A DNA stretch of 64,000 nucleotides from Mycolicibacterium chlorophenolicum (GTDB lineage: Bacteria > Actinomycetota > Actinomycetes > Mycobacteriales > Mycobacteriaceae): the NCBI RefSeq assembly GCF_001044235.1, contig NZ_JYNL01000069.1:479643-543642 (forward strand), written 5' to 3'. Both the position numbers and the translations under genes were made by a program. This document shows positions 50,618 through 59,202 of this stretch, one piece after another; position 1 is the first letter of the stretch; each line of letters begins with the position of its first letter. Below the pieces are notes generated by a model. That model was not told where the DNA came from and made no database searches. It saw only the letters and a program-made list of their open reading frames with translations.

Positions 50618-51831
50618 CCGTCATGCAAGAACGTCCTGTCGGCCCGGTGGCCGTGGTCGCACCCGATCCGGTGGTGCGCTGGCTGGCCGTGGTGGCGCTC
50701 GCCCTGGGCGGCTTCGGCATCGGCACCACCGAGTTCGTCTCCATGGGCCTGCTGCCCGACATCGCGACGAGCTTCGGGGTCTCCGAACCCAAAGCCGGCC
50801 ACATCATCTCGGCCTACGCGCTGGGTGTGGTGGTGGGCGCTCCGGCCATCGCCGCGCTGACGGCACGCATGGCGCGGCGCAAGCTCCTGCTCGGACTGAT
50901 CGCGGTGTTCACCCTCGGCAACCTGGCCAGCATGGTGGCACCCTCCTACGACACGCTGATCCTCGCCCGCTTCGCCGCGGGCCTGCCGCACGGCGCGTTC
51001 TTCGGCGTGGCCGGGCTGGCGGCAGCCCATCTGATGGGGCCGCAGAACCGGGCCAAGGCCGTCGCGCATGTGATGTCCGGGTTGACCATCGCGACGGTCC
51101 TCGGTGTGCCAATGGCCTCGTGGCTGGGCCAATCCCTGGGCTGGCGCGCGGCTTTCGGCCTCGTCGTCGGCATCGGGGTGGTCACGCTGACCGCGCTGTG
51201 GTGCTGGCTTCCCAAGCACCTGCAGACGATGCAGTCGACGAGTCCGCTGGCCGAGTTGAGCGCGCTGCGCCGCCCTCAGGTGTGGCTGGCGATTCTCGTC
51301 GGCATGATCGGCTTCGGCGGGATGTTCGCCGTCTACACCTATATCGCGACCACCATGACCGACGTCGCAGGTCTGCCCCGGCCTCTGATCCCGTTGGCGC
51401 TCATGGTGTTCGGTCTCGGAATGTTCTGCGGCAACCTCGTCGGCGGTCGCCTGGCCGACCGTTCGGTGATACGGGCGCTGTACATGTCGCTCGGGGCACT
51501 CGCCGTGGCGCTGACGCTGTTCGTCGCGGCGGCGCACAATCCGTGGACCGCACTTCTCGTCCTCTTCGCCATCGGCACCTCGGGGTCTGCGGTCGGGCCG
51601 GCGTTGCAGACCCGGCTGATGGACGTCGGGCACGGCGCGCAGACACTCGCCGCGGCGCTGAACCACTCGGCGCTCAACATCGGCAATGCGAGCGGCGCCT
51701 GGGTGGGCGGTCTGGTGATCGCCGCGGGCCTGGGCTACACGGCGCCTGCAGCAGCCGGAGCCGTGCTCGCCGTCGCCGGCATCGCGGTCCTGACGGTCTC
51801 CGCATTGCTGCAGCGCAGATCGCGCGGTTAA
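50614..51831 (+). CDS. MFS transporter (DHA1, AraJ/NepI-like)
   Basis: 405-residue major facilitator with about twelve membrane helices. The N-terminal signature GFGIGTTEFVSMGLLPDIA and the loop 2-3 motif TARMARRKLLL fit the DHA1 family of drug, sugar or nucleoside exporters (AraJ, NepI, YdhP). Start GTG 50614 overlaps the aldolase-like stop (GTGA), so both products are coupled and probably controlled by the ROK protein. A sugar-acid or sugar exporter is the most natural guess from context. Confidence 0.9.
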   Translation: MTVMQERPVGPVAVVAPDPVVRWLAVVALALGGFGIGTTEFVSMGLLPDIATSFGVSEPKAGHIISAYALGVVVGAPAIAALTARMARRKLLLGLIAVFTLGNLASMVAPSYDTLILARFAAGLPHGAFFGVAGLAAAHLMGPQNRAKAVAHVMSGLTIATVLGVPMASWLGQSLGWRAAFGLVVGIGVVTLTALWCWLPKHLQTMQSTSPLAELSALRRPQVWLAILVGMIGFGGMFAVYTYIATTMTDVAGLPRPLIPLALMVFGLGMFCGNLVGGRLADRSVIRALYMSLGALAVALTLFVAAAHNPWTALLVLFAIGTSGSAVGPALQTRLMDVGHGAQTLAAALNHSALNIGNASGAWVGGLVIAAGLGYTAPAAAGAVLAVAGIAVLTVSALLQRRSRG

Positions 51832-51860
51832 CACGAACGCCGTTCGGGCATTCAGCGCCC

Positions 51861-52166
51861 ATGGCATTCAAACTCACGTACAGCGACGGGCAGGAATCCA
51901 CGCACGACGACGACACCGTCTGGGAGCTCGACGACGGTGTGCTCAAGTTGGGCCGCGAGGAAGGCAAGTGGTCGGTACTGCTCTCGCCGAGTCACTGGGC
52001 GGTGCTCGAACTGGTCGCTTCGTCGTCGGACAAGGACTCCGACGGTGAGTCCGAGGACTCGGACGACACGTCGGACGACAAGGACTCCGAGGATTCCGAC
52101 CGGTCCGACGACGACAAGGACAACGACGAGAAGCACGACAAGGACAAGAAGGACGACACGGACTGA
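51861..52166 (+). CDS. Small protein with extreme Asp/Ser/Lys tail
   Basis: 101-residue protein. Residues 1-53 form a compact-looking domain (MAFKLTYSDGQESTHDDDTVWELDDG then GVLKLGREEGKWSVLLSPSHWAVLELV). Residues 54-101 are almost only Asp, Ser, Glu and Lys in DxDS/DDKD-like repeats and must be disordered. It is cytosolic, with no signal peptide. ATG 51861 is 29 bases after the MFS stop. The function is unknown; the tail could bind cations or basic partners. Confidence 0.78.
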   Translation: MAFKLTYSDGQESTHDDDTVWELDDGVLKLGREEGKWSVLLSPSHWAVLELVASSSDKDSDGESEDSDDTSDDKDSEDSDRSDDDKDNDEKHDKDKKDDTD

Positions 52167-52171
52167 CGCGC

Positions 52172-53344
52172 TCAGGAGAGCGCGACGCCCAACTCGCCGG
52201 CGAACACCTTGATCATGTGCTGAACGGCGATCTCGTTGCGGCCGATGATCATATGGTCGTGCTGGCCGTGGCGCACGCCCTGCCCGCACTGCGGCAGCAT
52301 CGCGAAGTCCTCGTCGCGCACGGCGGCGTGCACGCCGTCGTAGACGGCGTCGTAGACAGCACGCATGTCGTCGTCGTGGGCGGGGACGCGGGCCATCCAG
52401 CTGTGCCGGACGGTGCAGCGGGTCGGTTCACCGGCGGGCAGGATGTCGATGATCTCCACGCCCACAGGGCTGTTGGCGAGGATCAGGTTGGGGTAGATCC
52501 AGTAGACGATCCCCATGTTGGTCAACGGGTCCCGCGGTGCGGCCGCATCGGTGTCGAGGTTCGCGATCCACGTGAACGGGAAGCCGATGCGGTGGTGCCG
52601 ACCGTACTCGTCGTAGACGGCGGTGTTGGCGAGCGTGTTCTGACCGATCAGGCTCTCGCCGTGCACGAACGGGAAATGGTATCCCTCGGCGAAGGCCTCG
52701 AGCGCGCCCTTCCACGAGACATCGGACTGGAATTCCCGGTCGGCGTGGTAGCCGTAGGACGGGTAGTCCCACCGGGCGAGTTCGGCGCCGACGGTGCCGA
52801 GGTGGGCGTCGACGTCGATCGCCCCGTCGGCGGTCAGCACCGCCCAGATGAACCCGTACTTCTCCTGCGACGGCAATTCGACCAGTCCGTAGTCCTTCTG
52901 GTTCATCGAGTCGAAGCCCGCCCGGCCCGGGACCATGAACAGCTCGCCGGTGTTCCTGTAGGTCCACGCGTGGTACGGGCAGACGAAGCGCGACGCGTTG
53001 CCCGCTCCACAGGCCGGCATGGCGCCCCGGTGGCGGCAGTAGTTCAGCAGGACACGGCTGGCGCCGGTGCGGTCGCGGGTGACCAGCAGTGAGGTTCCCA
53101 GCACGGACCGGACGAGGAAGTCGTTCGGCTGCGGCAGTTGCGCCGACGGCGCGATGGCCAGCGGGACGCGGCGCAGGATCTGGGATTCCTCGACGTCGGT
53201 GATCTTCGGGTCGCGGTAGTAGTGCAGCGGCACGCGCAGTTCACGGTCGGCCATATCCGTGGTGCGGGCGCGGGCGTGCGCGAGCGCCCGTCGGGTCAGC
53301 ACGTCGTCGTCGCAGGGGGCCGGCAATCCGGACAGGAGGCTCAT
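52172..53344 (-). CDS. Rieske non-heme iron oxygenase, alpha subunit
   Basis: 390-residue ring-hydroxylating-type oxygenase. The Rieske cluster ligands are CRHRGA and CPYHAW (Cys-x-His...Cys-xx-His), and the mononuclear iron site is in EAFAEGYHFPFVHGE with a distal Asp in the C-terminal region. The catalytic domain follows to the end. Such enzymes need a reductase supplied elsewhere. ATG 53344 is preferred: a TTGACA-17-TGTATG promoter ends about a dozen bases before it, leaving almost no leader. It is divergent from a TetR gene that probably represses it. Confidence 0.9.
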   Translation of the reverse strand: MSLLSGLPAPCDDDVLTRRALAHARARTTDMADRELRVPLHYYRDPKITDVEESQILRRVPLAIAPSAQLPQPNDFLVRSVLGTSLLVTRDRTGASRVLLNYCRHRGAMPACGAGNASRFVCPYHAWTYRNTGELFMVPGRAGFDSMNQKDYGLVELPSQEKYGFIWAVLTADGAIDVDAHLGTVGAELARWDYPSYGYHADREFQSDVSWKGALEAFAEGYHFPFVHGESLIGQNTLANTAVYDEYGRHHRIGFPFTWIANLDTDAAAPRDPLTNMGIVYWIYPNLILANSPVGVEIIDILPAGEPTRCTVRHSWMARVPAHDDDMRAVYDAVYDGVHAAVRDEDFAMLPQCGQGVRHGQHDHMIIGRNEIAVQHMIKVFAGELGVALS

Positions 53345-53354
53345 GACTTCTGAC

Positions 53355-53383
53355 CATACAACTCCAAGAGAATGTATTGTCAA
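53355..53383 (-). promoter_or_regulatory. Promoter/operator between the Rieske oxygenase and TetR genes
   Basis: On the minus strand, TTGACA (53378-53383), a 17-base spacer and TGTATG (53355-53360). ATACA/TGTAT elements within it form an interrupted inverted repeat that could be the TetR site. The oxygenase ATG is only about 11 bases beyond the -10. Confidence 0.6.
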
Positions 53384-53415
53384 GATCCGGAACGGTGTCA
53401 TGCGACGATCGGGGC

Positions 53416-54024
53416 ATGCGCAGGCACGGGTGGTCGGGTGACATCCCGCGCAACGACGAGGAGGCGGCCGGCCGCATCCTGGACGCAGCCCGCCGGGCGA
53501 TCGACGACGGCCAGCCCGTGACCATCTCGACGGTCGCGCAGTCCCTGGGCATCACCCGGCAGACGGTGTACCGCTACTTCCCCACCCAGGAAGCGCTGCT
53601 GGCAGCGACGGCACTGTCGTCGATCGACGCCTTCCTCGATCGGCTCGCCGGGCAGCTCGGCGCCATCAGCGATCCGACGCAGGCCGTCGTCGAGGGAATC
53701 GCCTACACGCTCGAACAGCTCTCGCACGACCGCTACCTGCGCCTGGTGGTCGAACCGGGCAAGGCGTCGGCCTTCACCGCGGGCGTGACCTCCGACGTCG
53801 CGATCGGCTTCGGCCGCTCCATCCTGCAGAGATACGACATCGATTGGGCGGCAGCAGGTTTCGACGGCGAAAAGCTGGACGGGCTCGTCGAGTTCATGCT
53901 CCGGACGCTGCAGTCGTTCATCGTCGATCCCGGCGGCCCGGCGCGTCGGGGTGACGGGCTGCGCGCCTACCTGAGTGACTGGGTGGCCCCGGCGGTCCGT
54001 GCGCGCGCCGAGACGCCGAGTTGA
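53416..54024 (+). CDS. TetR-family regulator
   Basis: 202-residue TetR regulator with an N-terminal HTH (about 15-65, ISTVAQSLGITRQTVYRYFPTQEALL) and a C-terminal ligand domain. ATG 53416 (MRRHGWSGD) is chosen over an in-frame GTG 53395 and TTG 53377, which lie inside the promoter of the divergent oxygenase gene. The divergent layout predicts control of the Rieske oxygenase and of itself. The ligand is probably the oxygenase substrate (inference). Confidence 0.88.
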   Translation: MRRHGWSGDIPRNDEEAAGRILDAARRAIDDGQPVTISTVAQSLGITRQTVYRYFPTQEALLAATALSSIDAFLDRLAGQLGAISDPTQAVVEGIAYTLEQLSHDRYLRLVVEPGKASAFTAGVTSDVAIGFGRSILQRYDIDWAAAGFDGEKLDGLVEFMLRTLQSFIVDPGGPARRGDGLRAYLSDWVAPAVRARAETPS

Positions 54025-54092
54025 GGCGCTGACGCGGCATCGGTCGGCGAGTCGCCGAGCCACCCGTTGGCGCCGGTGCCTATCCTCGGCGC

Positions 54093-54548
54093 ATGACCTC
54101 CGAGCCCGTGGTGATCCACACCGACGGTGGGTGCCGACCCAACCCCGGCCCGGGCGGCTGGGGCGCAGTGCTGCGTCACCGCGAGCACGTCCGCGAGATG
54201 TGCGGGGGTGAACCCGGCCAGACGAGCAACAACCGGATGGAACTGACGGCGCCCATCATGGCGCTCGAAGCGCTCACCCGCCCGATGTCGGTGCACCTCT
54301 ACACCGACAGCACCTACGTCCGGAACGGGATCACCAAGTGGGTGGTCGGCTGGGAACGCAACGGCTGGATGACCGCGGCCAAGCAGCCGGTCAAGAACGT
54401 CGACCTGTGGCAGCGGCTGCAGCTGGCCTGCGCGCGACACCGCGTCGAGTGGTTCTGGGTCAAAGGGCACTCGGGCGTCGGCGACAACGAGTTGGCAGAC
54501 GTGCTGGCCACCCGGGGCATGCAGGCTGCGCTGGGCGCCCTCGCCTGA
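54093..54548 (+). CDS. rnhA: Ribonuclease HI
   Basis: 151-residue RNase H1 that removes RNA from RNA-DNA hybrids. The four catalytic acids are visible: Asp11 (IHTDGG), Glu50 (NNRMEL), Asp72 (YTDSTYV) and Asp136 (NELADVLA). The basic handle WERNGWMTAAKQPVKN and the KGHSG loop are present. The length matches E. coli RNase HI (155). ATG 54093. It stands alone between the TetR gene and a convergent hypothetical. Confidence 0.96.
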   Translation: MTSEPVVIHTDGGCRPNPGPGGWGAVLRHREHVREMCGGEPGQTSNNRMELTAPIMALEALTRPMSVHLYTDSTYVRNGITKWVVGWERNGWMTAAKQPVKNVDLWQRLQLACARHRVEWFWVKGHSGVGDNELADVLATRGMQAALGALA

Positions 54549-54558
54549 GCGCGCCATG

Positions 54559-55200
54559 TCAGTCGATCAGGCGGTCCAGGATCGACCACACCAGCACGTC
54601 GTCGGTGGTGACCTGCAGCGAAAGCGGGGTGTACGTCAGAGGACGACGGCCCGACACCACCCGCTTCTGCTGGTGTTCCAATCGTTCCAGGACGTCGTTG
54701 ATGAGACCGCCGAAGTCCTGCAGGGGTTGATTGACGAACCGGATGCAGTCGGCCAGCAAGGGCGCATCGTGGTCGGTCACCGCCTGGCGCCGGCAGTCCT
54801 CGGCGAGTTCGAGCAGCCGCTCGTAGTAGCCGCTCACGCGCCGGCCGACCCGCACGATGCCCGGGCCGTCGGCGGTCCCGTCGTCCTCCGGCGCCCCGAA
54901 CACCGCCAGGAACGTCGGGGAACGCAGGAACGCATCAGCCTCCCTGACGATCTCGTCGACGGCGCGCACACGATGGGCGACGAAAGCCGCGACCTCGGCT
55001 CCGGTGTCGAGCCGGCCCGTCGGTGGGCCGGCCGGGCCGCCGAGCACCTGGCTCACCTTGCGCGCCTCGAGCGCCGCCCAGTGCTGGAACAGCACCGACG
55101 CGAAGGCGGCCCACGGCCAGCACGGCGGCTTCCGCCGCAGCATCTGCTCGAGCAGTTCAGGCGTCGCCACGACGTCGGCCACCGCACCGCTGTCTCTCAT
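54559..55200 (-). CDS. Hypothetical protein, helical
   Basis: 213-residue cytosolic protein, mostly alpha-helical by composition, without recognised motifs. It begins MRDSGAVADVVATPELLEQMLRR and contains a Trp-rich patch (PPCWPWAAFASVLFQHWAALEARKV). It ends in LERLEHQQKRVVSGRRPLTYTPLSLQVTTDD, a beta-like tail. It may be a DNA/protein-binding or oligomeric protein, but this is a guess. ATG 55200; convergent with rnhA (10 bases between) and divergent from the VOC gene (32 bases between starts). Confidence 0.75.
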   Translation of the reverse strand: MRDSGAVADVVATPELLEQMLRRKPPCWPWAAFASVLFQHWAALEARKVSQVLGGPAGPPTGRLDTGAEVAAFVAHRVRAVDEIVREADAFLRSPTFLAVFGAPEDDGTADGPGIVRVGRRVSGYYERLLELAEDCRRQAVTDHDAPLLADCIRFVNQPLQDFGGLINDVLERLEHQQKRVVSGRRPLTYTPLSLQVTTDDVLVWSILDRLID

Positions 55201-55232
55201 GCCCCCGAAGCTAGGCGCGGGTACCGACAGCC

Positions 55233-55907
55233 GTGGATTGGAGCGACGCCGTGAGCCTGGAAATCGAGTCGTTGCACATCGCGGACCCCGCCGAGGCGTG
55301 GACGCGGGCCGGATTCCGTGTCGATTCGGACGTCGATTCGGACGTCGACCACGTCTGCCGCGTCGGCGGTGTGCGCGTCCGGCTGATCGGCCGCAGCCGC
55401 GGCTCGGGAATCGTCGGATGGACCCTGCGCGGCCTGCCGCCCGGCAGCCGGCCGGCCGACGTCGACGGGATCCCCACGGCCAGTTCGCAGGCCGACGCGC
55501 CTGCGCCGGCCGCGCATCCCAACGGCGTCACCGCGATCGACCACGTCGTTCTGATGTCGCCCGACCTCGACCGCACGGTCCGGGCCTTGGTCGCCCTCGG
55601 CGTGCACCCGCGCCGGGAACGCGACGCCGAGATCGGCGGACGGCCGATCCGCCAGATCTTCTTCCGCTTCTCCGACGTCGTCATCGAGGTGGTCGGATCG
55701 CCGGGAACCGCCGGTTCGGGTCCCGCGACGCTGTGGGGCATCACCTACGTGGTCACCGACATCGACGCCACCGCCGCGTTTCTCGGTGAGCGCACGACAG
55801 CGGTGAAGCAGGCCGTGCAGCCGGGTCGCCGCATCACGACGCTGCGCCACCGGGACGTCGGGATGTCGGTCCGGACGGCGATGATCTCGCCGCGACGCGA
55901 TCGCTGA
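55233..55907 (+). CDS. VOC-superfamily (glyoxalase-like) protein
   Basis: 224-residue protein with a C-terminal vicinal-oxygen-chelate module (about 96-220). NGVTAIDHVVLMSPDLDRTVRAL gives the first metal-type His, and FFRFSDVVIEVVGSP the Glu strand. The N-terminal half is a degenerate module with a short tandem repeat of the codons for SDVDSDVD. Only part of the usual metal-ligand set is visible, so activity is uncertain. Start GTG 55233, or GTG 55251. It is followed one base later by the serine hydrolase gene. Confidence 0.75.
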   Translation: MDWSDAVSLEIESLHIADPAEAWTRAGFRVDSDVDSDVDHVCRVGGVRVRLIGRSRGSGIVGWTLRGLPPGSRPADVDGIPTASSQADAPAPAAHPNGVTAIDHVVLMSPDLDRTVRALVALGVHPRRERDAEIGGRPIRQIFFRFSDVVIEVVGSPGTAGSGPATLWGITYVVTDIDATAAFLGERTTAVKQAVQPGRRITTLRHRDVGMSVRTAMISPRRDR

Positions 55908-55908
55908 C

Positions 55909-57420
55909 ATGCGAGCGGCTACCGTCGACGGGGTGACGGTGCCACGGTCGCGCCACGCTCGGGTCGGCGTCGCGGCGGCGGTGCTGCTCACCCTCGCCGC
56001 CGCGCCGTCCTGCGGGCCGGCAGCGCAGCCACCATCGGCGACCCGCACGTCCACGACAACGACACCGCCGAGCAGCTCGCCGTCGGCCGTTCCGCCGCCG
56101 CCGGTGACACCTGTCCCCGAGCTCGCACCCGTCGCCGACCTCGTCACCGATGCGATCGCCGCGCACCGACTGCCGGGGGCGGTGGTCCAGATCGGGCATG
56201 CGGGAAAGATCGTGTTCCGCAGGGCCTTCGGTCAACGCAAGCTCGACGGCGAACCGGGACTGGACGGCTCGCCGGCGCCTGCGGAGCCGATGACCGAGGA
56301 CACGATGTTCGACCTGGCATCGCTGACGAAGAGCCTCGCGACGGCGCCGGCGATCATGCAGCTGTCCGAACAGGGGCGCCTGCGCGTCGACGACCCGGTG
56401 CAGGCATACCTGCCGGATTTCAATCCACTCGCCGATCCCCGGCGGGCCCGCGTGACTCTGCGCATGTTGTTGACCCACACGTCCGGGATCGCCGGGGATC
56501 TGAGCCTCGACGGGCCGTGGGGACTGGACCGGGCCGACAAGGCCGACGGCATCCACCGTGCGCTGGGTGCGTGGGTGGTGTTCGAACCGGGACAGCTCTT
56601 CCACTACTCCGACATCAACTTCATCCTCCTCGGCGCGATCGTCGAGAAGCTCACCGGTCAGACGGTGGACGTGTACGCCCGAGACAACGTCTTCGGCCCC
56701 CTGGGCATGCGCGACACCCGATACCTCCCCGCCACCAAAGCCTGTGGCCCGCATCGGATGCGGGGCACCGCCGTGATCATCGACCCGAAGGCGTCCCCGG
56801 CACGCGAGTGTCCGGCGGGGACATGGAGTACCGATCTGCTGCCCCGCATCGCGCCCACCGCCCACGACGGCGACACCCCGGGCCTCAACCCCGATTACGG
56901 GTATCTGCTGCGCGGCACCGTTCACGACCCAACGGCTCGGCGGATGGGTGGCGCCACCGGTAGCGCCGGCGTGTTCTCCACCGTGGGCGACATCGGACTG
57001 TACGCACAGGCCCTGCTCGACCGGCTCGCCGGCCGTCCGAGCGAGTACCCTTTGCCGCAGTCAGCCGCACAGCTGATGACGAGCCCGCAGCAGCCCGGGC
57101 ACGCCGCGGGCCAGATCGATGCGGCGAACGCCGAAGACGCCGCGGCGGTGCACTATCCCGCGATACCCGGACAGGATCTGCGCGGCTTCGGCTGGGATAT
57201 CGACACCGCCCATTCCCGCCCGCGCGGCACCGTCTTTCCGGTGGGGAGCTTCGGCCACACCGGCTTCACCGGGACATCGCTGTGGCTGGACCCCGGGTCG
57301 GACACCTACGTGATCGTGCTGTCGAACGTGATCCATCAACCCGGCGGCCCGCCGATCGTCGGCTTGAGCGGCGACATCGCCACCACCGCAGCCCGTGCGC
57401 TGCACCTCTACGGCAGCTGA
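55909..57420 (+). CDS. Serine hydrolase, beta-lactamase/PBP4 family, probable lipoprotein
   Basis: 503-residue beta-lactamase-fold hydrolase. The N-terminus has a hydrophobic segment (VGVAAAVLLTLAAAPSC) ending at Cys35, a weak lipobox, followed by a Pro/Thr/Ser-rich linker (40-70). The catalytic SxxK is Ser138-Leu-Thr-Lys141, the YxN equivalent is YSD (HYSDIN) and the KTG box is HTG (FGHTGFTG). This set is usual for esterase or D-Ala-D-Ala peptidase-like members rather than true beta-lactamases. ATG 55909 directly follows the VOC stop, so the two are likely co-transcribed. Confidence 0.85.
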   Translation: MRAATVDGVTVPRSRHARVGVAAAVLLTLAAAPSCGPAAQPPSATRTSTTTTPPSSSPSAVPPPPVTPVPELAPVADLVTDAIAAHRLPGAVVQIGHAGKIVFRRAFGQRKLDGEPGLDGSPAPAEPMTEDTMFDLASLTKSLATAPAIMQLSEQGRLRVDDPVQAYLPDFNPLADPRRARVTLRMLLTHTSGIAGDLSLDGPWGLDRADKADGIHRALGAWVVFEPGQLFHYSDINFILLGAIVEKLTGQTVDVYARDNVFGPLGMRDTRYLPATKACGPHRMRGTAVIIDPKASPARECPAGTWSTDLLPRIAPTAHDGDTPGLNPDYGYLLRGTVHDPTARRMGGATGSAGVFSTVGDIGLYAQALLDRLAGRPSEYPLPQSAAQLMTSPQQPGHAAGQIDAANAEDAAAVHYPAIPGQDLRGFGWDIDTAHSRPRGTVFPVGSFGHTGFTGTSLWLDPGSDTYVIVLSNVIHQPGGPPIVGLSGDIATTAARALHLYGS

Positions 57421-57578
57421 CGAGTCGGCGGGGTGGGGGCTAGCACTACCTGACGGGTCGTGACAGCGTCATTGTGGGCCCCACTCCCGCGCAGACAAGC
57501 TGGACACGTCGGTACGCCACCTCATCGCAGAGTCCGCGACGGCCGGCACCAAGCGACCTTCTACGGCAGGAGTCATTG

Positions 57579-58136
57579 ATGGAGAACGATGTTCGCGACG
57601 ATCTGGTTCTTTCGCATGCGGTCGTCACCGCCGATGTCACGGTGGACTTCGATGCCGTCGACATCGCCGCGTGGCTGAAGACCCTCCCGACACACGAATA
57701 CCAACGTTGCGCACCGGGCGATCACAAGGCCGCCGGCTACACCGTGGACGACGACGGGACACCGATGTCCATCAACGTCGAGATGATCGGCACGGGCCTG
57801 GTGATCCAGCAATACCGATTCGAGGTGGCAGAACCGCACTACTGCAAGATGGTGTCGCTGTCGGACGTCCTCACTCCCTCGGGATGGACCACCACGCAGG
57901 TCATCTGGGAACTGCGCATGGAGAGGCTCGACGGCGACCGCTGCCGTTACACCAACACGGTGACGTCGCACCCCACCGAGAGCTTCCTGCAGTTCATCGG
58001 CGCGCAGGGACAGACCTTCACCGAGGCCGCGAAGGCTCGCCAAGAAGCATCGGGACAGCACTGCCGAGTCGAGACGCCGCGGTACGCGCAGAGCATCGCC
58101 CGCTGGGCGGCGGCACGTTCGACCGTGACCGCGTGA
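57579..58136 (+). CDS. SRPBCC/START-like protein
   Basis: 185-residue protein whose alternating strands and final helix (TESFLQFIGAQGQTFTEAAKARQEASGQHC) resemble the SRPBCC (polyketide cyclase/START) ligand-binding fold. The similarity is in pattern, not in a catalytic motif. ATG 57579 has GGCAGGAG upstream. The following oxidoreductase gene begins 31 bases after the stop, so the pair is probably an operon acting on one hydrophobic ligand. Confidence 0.7.
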   Translation: MENDVRDDLVLSHAVVTADVTVDFDAVDIAAWLKTLPTHEYQRCAPGDHKAAGYTVDDDGTPMSINVEMIGTGLVIQQYRFEVAEPHYCKMVSLSDVLTPSGWTTTQVIWELRMERLDGDRCRYTNTVTSHPTESFLQFIGAQGQTFTEAAKARQEASGQHCRVETPRYAQSIARWAAARSTVTA

Positions 58137-58167
58137 CTGACTCCCTCAGGGAGAGAACGGAACTGAG

Positions 58168-59202
58168 ATGACATCAGCAGTGTTGTTCGACCGTCCCGGT
58201 CCACCCGATGTCCTGCGCTGGCGGCCCGTGGATCCGGTACGACCTGGCCCCGGCGAGGTGGTGATCAGGGTGGCCGCCGCCGGCGTCAACAACGCCGACC
58301 TCATGCAGCGTCGGGGTCGGTATCCCGTGCCGGCGCGGGCGCCGCGCCCCCTGGGCTTGGAGTGCTCAGGCACGATCACCGACCTCGGTGCTGATGTGAC
58401 GGCCTGGTCGGTGGGCGACAGGGTGTGCGCGCTGCTCGACGGCGGCGGCTACGCCGACGAAGTCGCGGTGCCCGCCACCCAGGTGATGCGAATCCCCGCC
58501 GGCCTCAGCGACATCGAGGCGGCGGCCGTCCCCGAGGTCGCCGCCACCGTCTACTCCAACCTCGCCATGGTCGCCCGGCTGACCGCAGGCCGGACGGTGC
58601 TGATCCACGGCGCGGGCGGCGGCATCGGCACCTTCGCGATCCAATGGGCCTCGGCGATCGGGGCGCGCGTCATCACCACCGCAGGAAGCCCGACCAAAAC
58701 GCGTGCCGGCCTCGAGATGGGAGCAGACGTCGCAATCGACTATCGCTCCGAGGACTTCGTCGCGGCGACGCTGGCCGCGACCGGGGGCCGCGGAGTCGAC
58801 GCGATCCTGGATGTGGTCGGTGCGGATTATCTCGCCCGCAACGTCGAATGCCTCGCCCCCGACGGGCACCTGGCGATCATCGGCGGCGATACCGCACCGG
58901 CACCGCTCGACCTCGGGCTGCTGATGTCCAAGCGGGCCAGTGTCACGGCGACGATGCTGCGAGCCCGGCCCGCTCATCAGAAGGCGGAGATCATCGCCGG
59001 GGTGACGCGAGATGTGCTGCCGCTGTTCGACAGCGGCGCCGTCCGGGTCGTGGTCGACACCATCGTGCCCATCGCGCAGGCCGCTCGCGCCCACGAGCTC
59101 ATGGAATCCGGGCGCACCGTGGGCAAAGTCATTCTCGACAACCGGCACCGAACTGACACTCAGGCCGTCCGAGTTTCAGGTGCCGGCACCTCCGTCGAGT
59201 AG
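58168..59202 (+). CDS. NAD(P)H quinone oxidoreductase (MDR family, PIG3-like)
   Basis: 344-residue zinc-free medium-chain reductase. The catalytic fold shows AGVNNADLMQRRGRYP and LGLECSGTI; the nucleotide domain shows VLIHGAGGGIGTFAIQ. Structural zinc Cys residues are absent. The family reduces quinones or enones with NADPH. ATG 58168 is preceded by GGAACTGAG. The last 27 bases overlap the 3' end of the convergent hypothetical gene. Confidence 0.9.
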   Translation: MTSAVLFDRPGPPDVLRWRPVDPVRPGPGEVVIRVAAAGVNNADLMQRRGRYPVPARAPRPLGLECSGTITDLGADVTAWSVGDRVCALLDGGGYADEVAVPATQVMRIPAGLSDIEAAAVPEVAATVYSNLAMVARLTAGRTVLIHGAGGGIGTFAIQWASAIGARVITTAGSPTKTRAGLEMGADVAIDYRSEDFVAATLAATGGRGVDAILDVVGADYLARNVECLAPDGHLAIIGGDTAPAPLDLGLLMSKRASVTATMLRARPAHQKAEIIAGVTRDVLPLFDSGAVRVVVDTIVPIAQAARAHELMESGRTVGKVILDNRHRTDTQAVRVSGAGTSVE

